Shown here in pieces: positions 8,321 to 21,625 of a DNA stretch of 64,000 bases. Source of the DNA: Roseovarius confluentis (GTDB lineage: Bacteria; Pseudomonadota; Alphaproteobacteria; Rhodobacterales; Rhodobacteraceae). Numbering within the stretch: position 1 is the first letter of the stretch; each line of letters opens with the position of its first letter. The position numbers and the translations under genes were made by a program. The DNA is taken from the NCBI RefSeq assembly GCF_002917925.1, contig NZ_PPFE01000001.1, positions 310,001-374,000 on the forward strand, read 5' to 3'. Under the pieces are notes generated by a model. The model did not search any database. It worked only from the letters and a program-made list of their open reading frames with translations, and had not been told where the DNA came from.

Positions 8321-8767
8321 ATGAGCGGCGAGACCGACCTGATCAAGCTTTACTCCGCGCGGATTCTGGAACTTGCCGCCGACATCCCACATCACGGGCG
8401 GCTCGATGCGCCGGATGTGACGGTCAAGCGCCGTGCACCGCTTTGCGGATCAACCGTGACGGTGGACCTGAAAACCGACGGCGACCGCATCACCGACTAC
8501 GCCGCCGAGGTGAAGGCCTGTGCCCTGGGCCAAGCGGCGGCGAGCGTCGTGGGCGGTGGCATCATCGGCTGTAGCTACGATCAGGTGGTGGCGGCGCGCG
8601 ATGCGCTGAAAGCCATGCTGAAATCCGACGGGCCCACGCCTCCTGCGCCTTTTGACGGCTTGGAAGTGTTGCGCCCCGCGCAGGATTACAAGAACCGCCA
8701 CGCGTCCATCATGCTGACGCTCGAGGCTGCCACCGAGGCGATGGAAGAGGCCCGCGCCACCGCCTGA
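8321..8767 (+). CDS. IscU/SufU-like iron-sulfur scaffold protein
   Basis: The 148-residue protein belongs to the NifU N-terminal / IscU-SufU fold. Two of the three cluster cysteines can be placed, Cys42 (APLCGSTVTV) and Cys67 (EVKACALGQAAASVV). The third position, normally Cys near the C-terminus, is His127 (KNRHASIML). The start is ATG 8321 behind AAGGGAAAG; upstream in-frame sequence is not coding-like. It may be a scaffold or carrier variant in iron-sulfur assembly. No suf or isc genes adjoin. The end meets a palindrome shared with the converging CDF gene. Confidence 0.8.
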   Translation: MSGETDLIKLYSARILELAADIPHHGRLDAPDVTVKRRAPLCGSTVTVDLKTDGDRITDYAAEVKACALGQAAASVVGGGIIGCSYDQVVAARDALKAMLKSDGPTPPAPFDGLEVLRPAQDYKNRHASIMLTLEAATEAMEEARATA

Positions 8768-8788
8768 GAGTCTTCGTGCGAAGACTCT
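8767..8788. repeat. imperfect palindrome between convergent genes
   Basis: Arms AGAGTCTTCG (8767-8776) and CGAAGACTCT (8779-8788) flank a TG centre. The element fills the 23-bp gap between the IscU-like stop and the CDF stop and probably ends transcription from both sides. The same sequence with a TA centre recurs at 9723-9750, on the other side of the CDF gene. Confidence 0.85.
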
Positions 8789-8790
8789 TG

Positions 8791-9663
8791 TCAGCGCACC
8801 ACTTCGATCGTCGCGTGATCCACGCCGTAGTCTTCGCGCAGCCTGTCACGCACAGCCTGCTTGACCGTCTCGGCATCATGCCCATCGGCGACCGACAGAT
8901 CCAGCGTCGCCATTGGGCGTTCCTGCGTGACCTGCCAGGCATGAACGTGGCTGACCTCGGCCACGCCCGGCACATCCCGGGTCAGAGCCTCGGCCACCTC
9001 ACGCCGGTCAAAGCCTCCGGGCGCTCCTTCCAACAGGATATGTCCGCTCTCGCGCACCACTTTCAGCGCCGAGCGCAGGATGATCACCGCCACCAGCATT
9101 GACAGGATCGGATCGATCGGCATCCAGCCGGTCCAGAGGATCACCAGCGAGGCGACAATGGCTGCAACCGAGCCCAGCAGGTCCCCCGCCACATGGAGCG
9201 CGGCCGCACGGATGTTCAGGTTGTCACTGTCCTCGCGTGTCAGCACCCAGAAGGACGCGATGTTCACCACCAGCCCGGCCAGCGCCACCCAGAGCATCAG
9301 CCCGCCCAAGACCTCGACCGGTTGCGCCAGCCGCCGTATCGCCTCGATCACGATCCAGAGCGCGATGGCAAAGAGCGTCAGCCCATTGACGAAGGCCGCA
9401 AGGACCGAGAACCGGTCGTAGCCATATGTCCGCTTCCAGTCGGCCGGCCGCCGCGCGATGCGGAACGCGAACCAGGCCAGCATCAGCGATGCGAAATCGG
9501 TCAGCATATGCCCCGCATCGGCCAGCAGAGCCAGCGATCCCGAGAGGATCCCGCCGACAAGTTCGGCCAGCATGAAGCCGCCCGTCAGGGCGGCGGCGAT
9601 GGCGATGGTGCGTTCCTTCTTCGGAACGTGGCTGTGCCCGTGGGCGTGGGAATGGTCGTGCAT
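8791..9663 (-). CDS. cation diffusion facilitator (CDF) metal exporter
   Basis: This 290-residue inner-membrane protein has six predicted helices, a histidine-rich start (MHDHSHAHGHSHVPKK) and the two HxxxD-type transport-site motifs of CDF proteins (LADAGHMLTD and HVAGDLLGS), followed by a cytosolic ferredoxin-like domain (about 205-290). It should exchange zinc or a similar divalent metal for protons. I choose ATG 9663, preceded by AAGGACAGG, over a GTG six codons upstream. The gene is bracketed on both sides by related palindromes. Confidence 0.92.
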   Translation of the reverse strand: MHDHSHAHGHSHVPKKERTIAIAAALTGGFMLAELVGGILSGSLALLADAGHMLTDFASLMLAWFAFRIARRPADWKRTYGYDRFSVLAAFVNGLTLFAIALWIVIEAIRRLAQPVEVLGGLMLWVALAGLVVNIASFWVLTREDSDNLNIRAAALHVAGDLLGSVAAIVASLVILWTGWMPIDPILSMLVAVIILRSALKVVRESGHILLEGAPGGFDRREVAEALTRDVPGVAEVSHVHAWQVTQERPMATLDLSVADGHDAETVKQAVRDRLREDYGVDHATIEVVR

Positions 9664-9722
9664 GGTCCTGTCCTTGCGCACTCAGCCTGTCACGGGGCGC
9701 GCACGGCTGCAATCGAGCGCGT

Positions 9723-9750
9723 CCAAGAGTCTTCGTACGAAGACTCTTGG
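9723..9750. repeat. perfect 28-bp palindrome upstream of the CDF gene
   Basis: The left arm CCAAGAGTCTTCGT (9723-9736) is the exact reverse complement of the right arm (9737-9750). It shares its core with the element at 8767-8788. Sequences like this occur repeatedly in roseobacter genomes, as I recall, which suggests a dispersed REP-like element rather than a gene-specific operator. Confidence 0.85.
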
Positions 9751-9762
9751 GGGGACGTGCGC

Positions 9763-9797
9763 AAAAAAACCGCCGCGCGCTGGAACAGCGGCGGCGG
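9763..9797 (-). terminator. intrinsic terminator for the 40-residue small gene
   Basis: On the minus strand a stem CCGCCGC/GCGGCGG is followed by a run of seven T residues (A-run 9763-9769 on the + strand). It lies about 140 bp downstream of the small ORF at 9937-10059. Confidence 0.75.
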
Positions 9798-9936
9798 AAG
9801 GAATGCGTGATCCGCTTTGGCGCGTCGTGTCCGGGGAAGAGGCAACAACCCCGGGACAAGGGGACAGTATCGGGCCGCGTCAAGGGGACAGGAGACGCAA
9901 GCGCGACGCGCGCGGGATATACGCAGGCAGAAACGG

Positions 9937-10059
9937 TTACATCAGTCCCGGCAGGTAGAGCCCGCCAACCAGCGTGACGACCAGTGCCGCACCACCGATG
10001 AAATCACCGAGCAGAGTGTCAGCGGAGCGTCTTGCGGCGGTCTTGATCTGGGTCAGCAT
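9937..10059 (-). CDS. small membrane protein, 40 residues
   Basis: The frame reads MLTQIKTAARRSADTLLGDF, then a hydrophobic helix (IGGAALVVTLVGGLYLP) and GLM. It has an ATG with GAGGA nearby upstream, an AT-rich promoter-like region beyond 10080 and a terminator downstream, so it has all parts of a small gene. An amphipathic basic start plus one membrane helix suggests an inner-membrane microprotein. I recognise no named family. Confidence 0.65.
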   Translation of the reverse strand: MLTQIKTAARRSADTLLGDFIGGAALVVTLVGGLYLPGLM

Positions 10060-10277
10060 CGGAAGGGTCCTCATTGCCGTTAACTTCTGTTGCCCCTTTG
10101 TTCTCATTTCGGAAACCCTTTGTAAAGAACTTTATGAGAACATTTGCGAACTTTTGGAGACATTCCACCTCAAGCCCCTGATGCAGAAGCAAATTTCAGA
10201 TTCAAATTTTCTTTGAACTGCCGACCGATCCGCTCCGACTACCGGTTACCAATCTTAATTCAAAGGGGAGTGAAACC

Positions 10278-10598
10278 ATGTCGGACAAGGATCACAAGAA
10301 GTGGATCGACATCCTTTCCATGGGCACGTCGGCGCAGCGAGAAGATGGCAGCGACGTGTTCGACCCACCCGAGAGCTTTCTGCTCTTGCCAGCCGTGCAG
10401 ATTGCGCCCAAGGACCCGGCCACCGACGCATTCGACTTCAAAACCTCGGACAGCGGCGACGAAGCGGCTTTCGATGTCGCGGACGTGCCGGTGACCAGCA
10501 TCCAGACCGGCGGATCGGGCAGCGACGATCGGGACGTGCTCCCCGAGCCCGAGCCGGTCCCGAATTTCGGCATGACCGATCACTTCGATTTCATTTAA
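10278..10598 (+). CDS. acidic hypothetical protein, 106 residues
   Basis: ATG 10278 follows GGGGAG at good spacing and a 200-bp AT-rich upstream region. The product is strongly acidic (many Asp and Glu), starts MSDKDHKKWIDILSMGTSAQ and has no signal peptide or membrane helix. The second half (residues about 55-100) is low in complexity, with repeated D, E, S and P, and is probably disordered. I recognise no domain. It is convergent with recG. Confidence 0.6.
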   Translation: MSDKDHKKWIDILSMGTSAQREDGSDVFDPPESFLLLPAVQIAPKDPATDAFDFKTSDSGDEAAFDVADVPVTSIQTGGSGSDDRDVLPEPEPVPNFGMTDHFDFI

Positions 10599-10613
10599 GT
10601 GTCGCGGCCCGAT

Positions 10614-15150
<4,537 letters not shown>

Positions 15151-15873
15151 TCAGGCGCCCACGGCGAGCCGTGGTCCGTCACCTTTTCCCTCTGTCGGCT
15201 CCGGGTCGCGCAGGACATAGCCGCGGCCCCAGACCGTTTCGATATAATTGTCGCCGCCCGTCGCCTCGGCCAGCTTCTTGCGCAGCTTGCAGATGAAAAC
15301 GTCGATGATCTTGAGTTCCGGCTCATCCATGCCGCCGTAAAGATGGTTAAGGAACATCTCTTTCGTCAGGGTCGTGCCCTTGCGCAGGCTGAGAAGTTCC
15401 AGCATCTGGTATTCCTTGCCCGTCAGGTGCACCGTCTTGCCGGCCACATCGACCGTCTTGGCGTCGAGGTTCACGTTGACCTTGCCGGTGCGGATCATCG
15501 ACTGCGAATGTCCCTTGGAGCGGCGTATGATCGCATGGATCCGCGCCACCAGTTCCTCGCGGTGGAAAGGTTTGGTCAGGTAGTCGTCGGCGCCGAATCC
15601 GAAGCCCTTGATCTTGTTCTCGGTATCGTCCGCGCCGGACAGGATAAGGATCGGCGTTTCGATCCGTGCAAGCCTGAGTTGCCGCAGCACCTCGTGTCCG
15701 TTCATGTCGGGCAGGCCCAGATCGAGCAGGATCAGATCGTAATCGTAAAGCTTGGCAAGATCGATCCCCTCCTCGCCGAGGTCCGTGGTGTACACGTTCA
15801 GGTTGGCATGGGTCAGCATCAATTCGATGCTCTTCGAAGTATTGGGATCATCTTCGATCAAAAGAACGCGCAT
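15151..15873 (-). CDS. ctrA: cell-cycle response regulator CtrA
   Basis: This 240-residue OmpR-type regulator starts [20 protein letters not shown]. Its receiver phosphorylation site is Asp51 ([13 protein letters not shown]), and the DNA-binding winged helix ([17 protein letters not shown] ... [11 protein letters not shown] type) is nearly invariant in CtrA. CtrA is phosphorylated through the CckA-ChpT relay and, in Rhodobacterales, mainly controls motility, gene transfer agent and cell-cycle linked genes. cckA and sciP are also in this window. A CtrA-box-like site lies 52 bp upstream, consistent with autoregulation. Confidence 0.97.
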   Translation of the reverse strand: MRVLLIEDDPNTSKSIELMLTHANLNVYTTDLGEEGIDLAKLYDYDLILLDLGLPDMNGHEVLRQLRLARIETPILILSGADDTENKIKGFGFGADDYLTKPFHREELVARIHAIIRRSKGHSQSMIRTGKVNVNLDAKTVDVAGKTVHLTGKEYQMLELLSLRKGTTLTKEMFLNHLYGGMDEPELKIIDVFICKLRKKLAEATGGDNYIETVWGRGYVLRDPEPTEGKGDGPRLAVGA

Positions 15874-15924
15874 TCGTTAATCTCCGCTTATATCCTTGTC
15901 CGTCCTGATATTCCGGGAAATTGG

Positions 15925-15939
15925 TTAACCGGTGGTTAC
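15925..15939. promoter_or_regulatory. CtrA-box-like site upstream of ctrA
   Basis: TTAA-N7-TTAC matches the CtrA box TTAA-N7-TTAA except for the last base. It lies 52 bp upstream of the ctrA start codon, the same distance as the perfect box upstream of cckA. Confidence 0.5.
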
Positions 15940-15980
15940 TCTAGAAGAACAATTAGCGCGCACTACTTTAGGTTGTCGAC

Positions 15981-16244
15981 TCATTTTGCGACAGTGACCT
16001 TCAATCCGTGTTCCCCGTGCCGGGAAACGGCGTCCAGCCACTCGTTGAATTCCTCGGGGCTGATCTGGTACATGTCCTGCGCCTCGGCCTGTGTGATCAG
16101 GCTGTGGGCCACGGCCCTGACAACCTGAAGTTTACGCGACGCCACCCATCGCTGCGTGTCCGGTGGCGGAAGGTCCGCGCGCGTCATGACCGTGCCATCG
16201 GGCAGCGTCACGGCGCGGGGGCCTTCGACTTTCTTGAGATACAT
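15981..16244 (-). CDS. sciP: SciP-type CtrA inhibitor (DUF1153)
   Basis: The 87-residue protein MYLKKVEGPRAVTLPDGTVM... is a DUF1153 member with the helix-turn-helix core LITQAEAQDMYQISPEEFNEW. In Caulobacter SciP binds CtrA and blocks its activation of target promoters in G1. Adjacency to ctrA on the same strand supports the assignment. The intergenic 107 bp hold the CtrA-box-like site, so ctrA may have its own promoter. Confidence 0.9.
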   Translation of the reverse strand: MYLKKVEGPRAVTLPDGTVMTRADLPPPDTQRWVASRKLQVVRAVAHSLITQAEAQDMYQISPEEFNEWLDAVSRHGEHGLKVTVAK

Positions 16245-16464
16245 CCTGGTTCACCCCTTACGATATCACCGGGCCAACATTCCGGAATTGTCCTTAACGC
16301 CGGGTGAAACGGCGCGGGCCGAATGCATCGGATTTTTCTAAAAGCGCGTCCTGCAAGGGCCCTCGGAGCGCGGGCGGGTTGACACTGGCGTCGCGACAGG
16401 CCACACCGCGCCCTCTTCACACGCGCCAGATCGCCCCTATATTCGGCGAAACCGGAGCCCTGCC

Positions 16465-17601
16465 ATGCCGCTCGATCCTGAACTGAACTCGCTTGGATTT
16501 CCCAAGGCCCCCGCCGACACACGGGTCGTCGTTGCCATGTCCGGCGGCGTCGACAGTTCCGTCGTGGCGGCGCAGCTGGCCGAGGAAGGCTATGACGTGG
16601 TGGGTGTGACTCTGCAGCTTTACGACCATGGCGCGGCACTGGCCAAGAAGGGCGCCTGCTGTGCCGGGGTCGACATCCACGATGCCCGCCGCGTGTCCGA
16701 GGAAATGGGCTTCCCTCATTACGTGCTGGATTACGAGAACATCTTCAAGGACGCGGTGATCGACGAGTTCGCCGACAGCTATCTTGCGGGTGCGACGCCC
16801 GTGCCCTGCATCCGCTGCAACGAGCGGGTGAAGTTCAAGGACCTTCTGGAGACGGCGAAGGATCTCGATGCCGATTGCATGGCGACGGGGCATTATATCC
16901 AGCGCAAGCTGGGCGACCGTGGGCCGGAGCTGCATTGCGCGGCGGACGCCAATCGCGATCAGAGCTATTTCCTGTTCTCGACCACGCCGGAACAGCTGGA
17001 CTTCCTGCGCTTTCCGCTGGGGCACCTGCCGTCCAAGGACGCGACACGGCAACTGGCGGCGCGCTATGGACTGCCCGTGGCGGACAAGCCCGACAGCCAG
17101 GACATCTGCTTCGTGCCAAACGGCAACTATGCGTCGGTGATCGAAAAGCTGCGTCCGGGTGCCGCCGAGCCGGGCGAGATCGTCCATGCCGATGGCCGCT
17201 TGCTGGGGCGGCATGACGGCGTGATCCACTACACGATCGGTCAGCGCCGGGGCCTTGGCATCGGCGGCCTGGAAGAGCCGCTTTACGTGGTGAAACTCGA
17301 CGTCGATACGCAGCGCGTGATCGTCGGACCCAAAGATATGCTGGCGACCCGCACCGTGCCGGTGCGCGAGATCAACTGGCTGGGCGACGAGGATTTCCAG
17401 AGCCGTCCCGAGTGGCACGTGTCGGTCAAGGTCCGCTCCACCCGCCCCCCGCGCGAGGCGATCATCCGCCCCACCGGGCCGGACACGGCGGAGGTCGAGC
17501 TGATGGTGGCCGAGGAAGGTGTTTCACCCGGGCAGGCCTGCGTGTTCTACGAAACCGAGGGCAGCCGCATTCTTGGCGGTGGCTGGATCTGGAAAGGCTG
17601 A
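16465..17601 (+). CDS. mnmA: tRNA-specific 2-thiouridylase
   Basis: The 378-residue protein has the PP-loop SGGVDSS (26-32), the catalytic cysteine Cys118 ([11 protein letters not shown]) and the second cysteine Cys215 ([10 protein letters not shown]). MnmA puts sulfur on U34 of the tRNAs for Lys, Glu and Gln using ATP and a persulfide relay. The start at ATG 16465 fits family length. The 220-bp region upstream is shared with divergent sciP. It ends 9 bp from the converging transposase-like gene. Confidence 0.97.
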   Translation: MPLDPELNSLGFPKAPADTRVVVAMSGGVDSSVVAAQLAEEGYDVVGVTLQLYDHGAALAKKGACCAGVDIHDARRVSEEMGFPHYVLDYENIFKDAVIDEFADSYLAGATPVPCIRCNERVKFKDLLETAKDLDADCMATGHYIQRKLGDRGPELHCAADANRDQSYFLFSTTPEQLDFLRFPLGHLPSKDATRQLAARYGLPVADKPDSQDICFVPNGNYASVIEKLRPGAAEPGEIVHADGRLLGRHDGVIHYTIGQRRGLGIGGLEEPLYVVKLDVDTQRVIVGPKDMLATRTVPVREINWLGDEDFQSRPEWHVSVKVRSTRPPREAIIRPTGPDTAEVELMVAEEGVSPGQACVFYETEGSRILGGGWIWKG

Positions 17602-17610
17602 CCGCGCGGC

Positions 17611-18123
17611 TCAGGCCGAGGCGCGTATGGTCGCGAGCGGTTCAGTGTTCCGCGGATCGGTCCGGCTGTTGCGGTGATAGGACGAACAGGGCCAGTCATG
17701 CGGATCGCTGACAAACCCGTGGCGCACCGGATCGGTCCAGCAATGGCGTCGGAATGTTTCCATCTCGGCGCGGGTGCGGATCGGCTCGATCTTGTCATGC
17801 GGAGACCACAGATGCGCGCCGCCCGCCGCGATCTGGCTGGGGGTCATCGCTCTTTTCGAAACGCACGCCGCGAATCTTGCCTTGATCGTGGAAAGCCGGA
17901 TGGAAAGATCGCCGTCTCGGAAAGGCAAAGTCAGGACTGCGTGCAAGTGGTCGGGCAGAACGACCCAGGCGTCGACTTCGAATGGCCAAAGGTCGCGGAC
18001 AATCCGCACCGCGCCCTGCAAGTGCTCGATTTCATCGACCAGTGTCGTGGCATCGGGCTCGATCAGGGTCAAGGTCACGAAACTCGTTTCGCCACGGCGG
18101 CGGAGAGGAAGAAGCTGTACCAT
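17611..18123 (-). CDS. degenerate REP-associated tyrosine transposase (RAYT-like)
   Basis: The 170-residue ORF keeps the RAYT/Y1 framework: FVTLTL strand, the HUH-type metal motif in VVLPDHLHAVLTLP (His59, His61) and the C-terminal block DPVRHGFVSDPHDWPCSSYHR. The segment that usually reads WQRRFWEH-like is replaced (WSPHDKIEPIRTR). The catalytic tyrosine position, Y in 'YCWGNPVKHG' of related proteins, is His127 (HCWTDPVRHG). It should not cut DNA by the normal mechanism. It is either decaying or put to another use. REP-like palindromes of two kinds occur elsewhere in the window. Confidence 0.75.
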   Translation of the reverse strand: MVQLLPLRRRGETSFVTLTLIEPDATTLVDEIEHLQGAVRIVRDLWPFEVDAWVVLPDHLHAVLTLPFRDGDLSIRLSTIKARFAACVSKRAMTPSQIAAGGAHLWSPHDKIEPIRTRAEMETFRRHCWTDPVRHGFVSDPHDWPCSSYHRNSRTDPRNTEPLATIRASA

Positions 18124-18179
18124 GCCCCCGAACCTGCGCGATTCCCGTTAATGGACGATTGACGCGGGTGCGCGATCCG

Positions 18180-19331
18180 TTAGCCGGGCATCCGGTCCAG
18201 CACCGCGCGGGCGGCACGCAGGCCCGGATCCTCGCCGCCACGGCCCAGCCGTTCCATCGTCAGGCGCATCGCGTCGCGCTGCGGGCCCGGATTGTCGAGC
18301 ATGTCCAGAACGCCGGGTGCGATGAGATCCGCGCGACACCGCTCGCCGTTGAACTCGGGGATGGCGCGGGTTTCCGACACCAGGTTGACCAGCGTGAGCG
18401 TGTCGATGATCAGCATCCGGCGGATGATCTCGCGAGTCAGCCACGCCGCGTCATAGGCGATGACCATCGGCGCGTCGGCGGCGGCCAGTTCCAACGACAC
18501 GGTGCCCGACGCCGCCAGTGCACCTTGAGCACAGCCAAAGGCCGCGGCTTTGCGCCGCTTGTCGGCCAGAACTTGCCCTGTCGGCACGACCACAACCGGG
18601 GCGCCGGGCCAGTCGGCCACAAGCTCCGTGACCTGTTCGGTGCGCGCCGCCACGGTCGGGATCACCAGTCGCAACTCGGGTTTCGCCGCGCAAACCTGCC
18701 GGATCGCCTCTCCGAAAATCGGGCCGAGACGCGCCACTTCACTGCCGCGCGACCCGGGCAGCACCAGCAGCACCGGCGCGTCGCCCAGGCCGTGATCAGC
18801 GCGGAACCCCGCGATTTCCGCTTCGGACGCGGGTTCATCATTTACCACCGGATGCCCGACGAAATCGCAGTCCACGCCCGCGGCCTCCAGGTAGGGCGGC
18901 TCGAACGGCAGCAGCGCCAGGACCTGGTCGATGACCTTTGCCATCTTGTCGGCCCGCTTGGGCCGCCACGCCCAGACCGAGGGGGCGACGTAATGCACGG
19001 TGCGCAGGTCGCTGCGGTCCTTGATGATCTTCGCCACGCGCAGGCAGAAATCCGGGCTGTCGATGCTGATCACCACGTCGGGCGCATAGTCGATCGCGGC
19101 TTGGGCGGTTTCACGGATGCGGCGCTTGAGGTGGAAATACTTGGGCAGGATCTCGACCAGCCCCATGACGCTCAACTCTTCCATGGGAAAGAGCGACGTG
19201 AACCCCTCGGCCTGCATCTGGTCGCCGCCCACCCCTGCGAATTCCACGTGCCTCAGCGATTTCAGGCCCGCCATCAGCGCGGCCCCCAGCCGGTCGCCCG
19301 ATGCCTCGCCGGCGATGACGAAGACCTTCAT
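18180..19331 (-). CDS. lpxB: lipid-A-disaccharide synthase
   Basis: This 383-residue GT19 glycosyltransferase starts MKVFVIAGEASGDRLGAALM and contains YVAPSVWAWRPKRADKM and LLVLPGSRGSEVARL. It joins lipid X and UDP-2,3-diacylglucosamine at the inner membrane. I start at ATG 19331, overlapping the lpxI stop by 4 bp, rather than at an upstream codon. It is the last gene of the lpxA-lpxI-lpxB run. Confidence 0.97.
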   Translation of the reverse strand: MKVFVIAGEASGDRLGAALMAGLKSLRHVEFAGVGGDQMQAEGFTSLFPMEELSVMGLVEILPKYFHLKRRIRETAQAAIDYAPDVVISIDSPDFCLRVAKIIKDRSDLRTVHYVAPSVWAWRPKRADKMAKVIDQVLALLPFEPPYLEAAGVDCDFVGHPVVNDEPASEAEIAGFRADHGLGDAPVLLVLPGSRGSEVARLGPIFGEAIRQVCAAKPELRLVIPTVAARTEQVTELVADWPGAPVVVVPTGQVLADKRRKAAAFGCAQGALAASGTVSLELAAADAPMVIAYDAAWLTREIIRRMLIIDTLTLVNLVSETRAIPEFNGERCRADLIAPGVLDMLDNPGPQRDAMRLTMERLGRGGEDPGLRAARAVLDRMPG

Positions 19332-20248
19332 GCCCCGCCCCGTGGCCGCACCCACAGGAACATGCCTTGCGCGCGCAGCACTTCGGCCACGCCCTCGGGG
19401 TCGAGCAGCATCACGCCGCCTGCCTCGATCACGATGCCCGCCAGCCCGGCCTCGGCGGCACGCATCACGGTGCCAAGGCCAATGAGCGGCATGTCCACGC
19501 GCAATTCCTGCCCCGGCTTCGGCGCCTTGTAGAGGAGGCCGCCATCGCTGGTGTCCTCCGCCGCGCGCGCCTCGGCCACCGGGCCGCTCAGCCAGTCGGC
19601 AACGCTGTCGAGCATGTCGCCCATCATCTCGAACGGATCATGCGAGACGCCGTGGTCCGGGGTTTCGGGACAAAGATCGCTCAGCATGGCATCGGTTCCG
19701 CGGGCGTCCTCGCGGGCGATCACCTTGCCACCGCGCACCACCACGGCCTGCCCGGCATCGGCCGCGGCCAATTCGGCCAGCGCCGCCTCTGCCACGGCAA
19801 TATCTTGCTCCACGCCGTCCGGCAACGTCCCGGTCAAACCCTCGGGCGGCAGCAGCGAGGGGTCGATATCGGCCGCACCGATAACCTCGATGCCGGCCTC
19901 TTCGAAAATCTCGGTGAAAATACGCAGCGTGCTGTCATCGCCGGAATTGCTCAGCGCCGCCTGCACCTTGGGCACCAGCGGCATTGTCGCGGCGTCGATC
20001 TGAGACGGGTCGATCGGCGGGCGGCGCATGGCCCCGGCCATGCAGATCCGGGTGACGCCAATCTCCTTGGCGGTGGCGATGAAGGTTCCCAGCGTTTCGA
20101 GCCGAAAGCCAAGCCGCGGCACCTCGCCTTTCACATCCGAGGGGAACTGCTCGATCTCGCAGACGACCGGCACCTCGCCACGGGCCAGCAGAACCCGCAC
20201 CAGCTGCGGTGGCAGGCCACCCTGCCCGGCGATCAGCGCCAGCGTCAT
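19328..20248 (-). CDS. lpxI: UDP-2,3-diacylglucosamine pyrophosphatase LpxI
   Basis: A 306-residue DUF1009 protein starts MTLALIAGQGGLPPQLVRVL, with GDDSTLR (about 103-109) and LRVDMPLIGLGTV (about 253-265). LpxI supplies lipid X for LpxB in alphaproteobacteria, which lack LpxH. Its position between lpxA and lpxB fits exactly. An acidic stretch at about residues 195-240 (PDHGVSHDPFEMMGDML...) seems longer than in the Caulobacter protein, though this is from memory. Confidence 0.94.
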   Translation of the reverse strand: MTLALIAGQGGLPPQLVRVLLARGEVPVVCEIEQFPSDVKGEVPRLGFRLETLGTFIATAKEIGVTRICMAGAMRRPPIDPSQIDAATMPLVPKVQAALSNSGDDSTLRIFTEIFEEAGIEVIGAADIDPSLLPPEGLTGTLPDGVEQDIAVAEAALAELAAADAGQAVVVRGGKVIAREDARGTDAMLSDLCPETPDHGVSHDPFEMMGDMLDSVADWLSGPVAEARAAEDTSDGGLLYKAPKPGQELRVDMPLIGLGTVMRAAEAGLAGIVIEAGGVMLLDPEGVAEVLRAQGMFLWVRPRGGA

Positions 20249-20255
20249 CGGCGCC

Positions 20256-21050
20256 TCAACCCGCGCCCGGGGTCAGGAAGGACCGGTCGCTTTCGGCCAG
20301 CACGAAATCCACGATCTGGCGAACATATGCGCTCTCGGTTTCCTCGCCCAGTCGGCGGGCGCGGTCCTGGAATGCGCCTTCGCCTTGCGCCAGCATCTGG
20401 AACGCGGCGCGCAGCGCGGTGATGTCCTTGCGGGCCACGCCGCGCCGCTTGAGCCCGACGAGGTTCAGACCGTCCAGATGTCCGCGCGGCGCCTGGACCA
20501 GGCCGTAGGGAATGACGTCGTTGGTCACCATGGTGACCGCGCCGATGATCGCGCCCTGCCCGATGCGCACCCATTGGTGCACGCCAGAGAGGCCGCCGAT
20601 GATCACGTCATCCTCGACCACGCAATGCCCGGCAAGGGCGGCGTTGTTGACGATGATCACCCGGTTGCCCACCTGCACGTCATGGGCGACGTGACAGCCG
20701 GCCATGAAAAGCCCGTCATCGCCCACGCGGGTGATGCCGCCGCCGCCCTCGGTGCCGGAATTCATCGTGACATGCTCGCGGATGCGGTTGCGCTGCCCGA
20801 TCACCAGTTTCGTCTTCTCGCCCGCGAATTTCAGGTCCTGCGGGATCTCTCCGATACAGGCGAAGGAAAAGATCACCGTCTCGTCCCCCACCTGCGTGTC
20901 GCCGGTGACAACCACGTGGGATTTCAGAACCACGCCATCGCTCAGGCGGACGTCGGGGCCGACATGGCAGAACGGGCCGATCTCGACCCCGGCGCCGATC
21001 TGGGCGCCCTCGTCAATGACCGCACTTGGATGAATGCGCGTCTCGGGCAT
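20256..21050 (-). CDS. lpxA: UDP-N-acetylglucosamine acyltransferase
   Basis: The 264-residue protein is built of left-handed beta-helix hexapeptide repeats (IHPSAVIDEGAQIGAGVEIG, VGDDGLFMAGCHVAHDVQVG) with a helical C-terminus. LpxA starts lipid A synthesis by adding a hydroxyacyl chain from acyl carrier protein to UDP-GlcNAc. It lies between fabZ (5 bp) and lpxI (7 bp). Confidence 0.97.
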   Translation of the reverse strand: MPETRIHPSAVIDEGAQIGAGVEIGPFCHVGPDVRLSDGVVLKSHVVVTGDTQVGDETVIFSFACIGEIPQDLKFAGEKTKLVIGQRNRIREHVTMNSGTEGGGGITRVGDDGLFMAGCHVAHDVQVGNRVIIVNNAALAGHCVVEDDVIIGGLSGVHQWVRIGQGAIIGAVTMVTNDVIPYGLVQAPRGHLDGLNLVGLKRRGVARKDITALRAAFQMLAQGEGAFQDRARRLGEETESAYVRQIVDFVLAESDRSFLTPGAG

Positions 21051-21055
21051 GCGGC

Positions 21056-21520
21056 TTACTCCTTCGGCATGTCCATCATGGCGGTGAAATCCGCCTCGCA
21101 GGCCAGTTCGCCCGCGACCGTCGCCTCGCCGTGGAAACGCCAGACCTTACCGCCCGGCTTGCCGCGCGTGGTGTTCACCTTCAACTCCAGCACGTCTCCG
21201 GGGACCACCATGCGGCGGAACTTGCAGGCCTCGATCGCCATGAAATAGACCAGCAGCTCGCGGTCCTCCATTTCCAGCGCGGCGCCCACCATGACGGCGG
21301 CGGTCTGGGCCATCGCTTCGACGATCGTGACACCGGGCATGATCGGCTTGGCGGGAAAATGCCCTTGGAAATGCGGCTCGTTCATCGTGACGTTCTTGAT
21401 GCCGCGGGCGGATTGATAGCCGTCCATGTCCACGACCTTGTCCACCAGCAGGAACGGATAGCGATGCGGGATCAGGCGTTGGATGCGTCCGATATCGGCG
21501 CTGTCGAGGGACGTGGTCAT
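21056..21520 (-). CDS. fabZ: (3R)-hydroxyacyl-ACP dehydratase
   Basis: The 154-residue hotdog protein holds the active-site histidine in [20 protein letters not shown] with the helix glutamate following. FabZ dehydrates hydroxyacyl-ACP, competing with LpxA for the same substrate pool. It lies directly upstream of lpxA. A 105-bp gap separates it from the Skp-like gene. Confidence 0.97.
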   Translation of the reverse strand: MTTSLDSADIGRIQRLIPHRYPFLLVDKVVDMDGYQSARGIKNVTMNEPHFQGHFPAKPIMPGVTIVEAMAQTAAVMVGAALEMEDRELLVYFMAIEACKFRRMVVPGDVLELKVNTTRGKPGGKVWRFHGEATVAGELACEADFTAMMDMPKE

Positions 21521-21625
21521 GAGGGGTCTCTTCCTTCTGCCTTTGGCCGTGAACAGAACCTGCCCGCGGTGTCCCCGCTTAGCAACTTGGAGTCAGCGGG
21601 GCAAGCGCGGCGGCGGTCCGGACGG

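Noticed and set aside
9850..9895. Repeated CAAGGGGACAG, similar to sequence upstream of the lytic transglycosylase gene (about 35360)
   Set aside because: Short and simple; I could not tell it from chance or from shared promoter composition.
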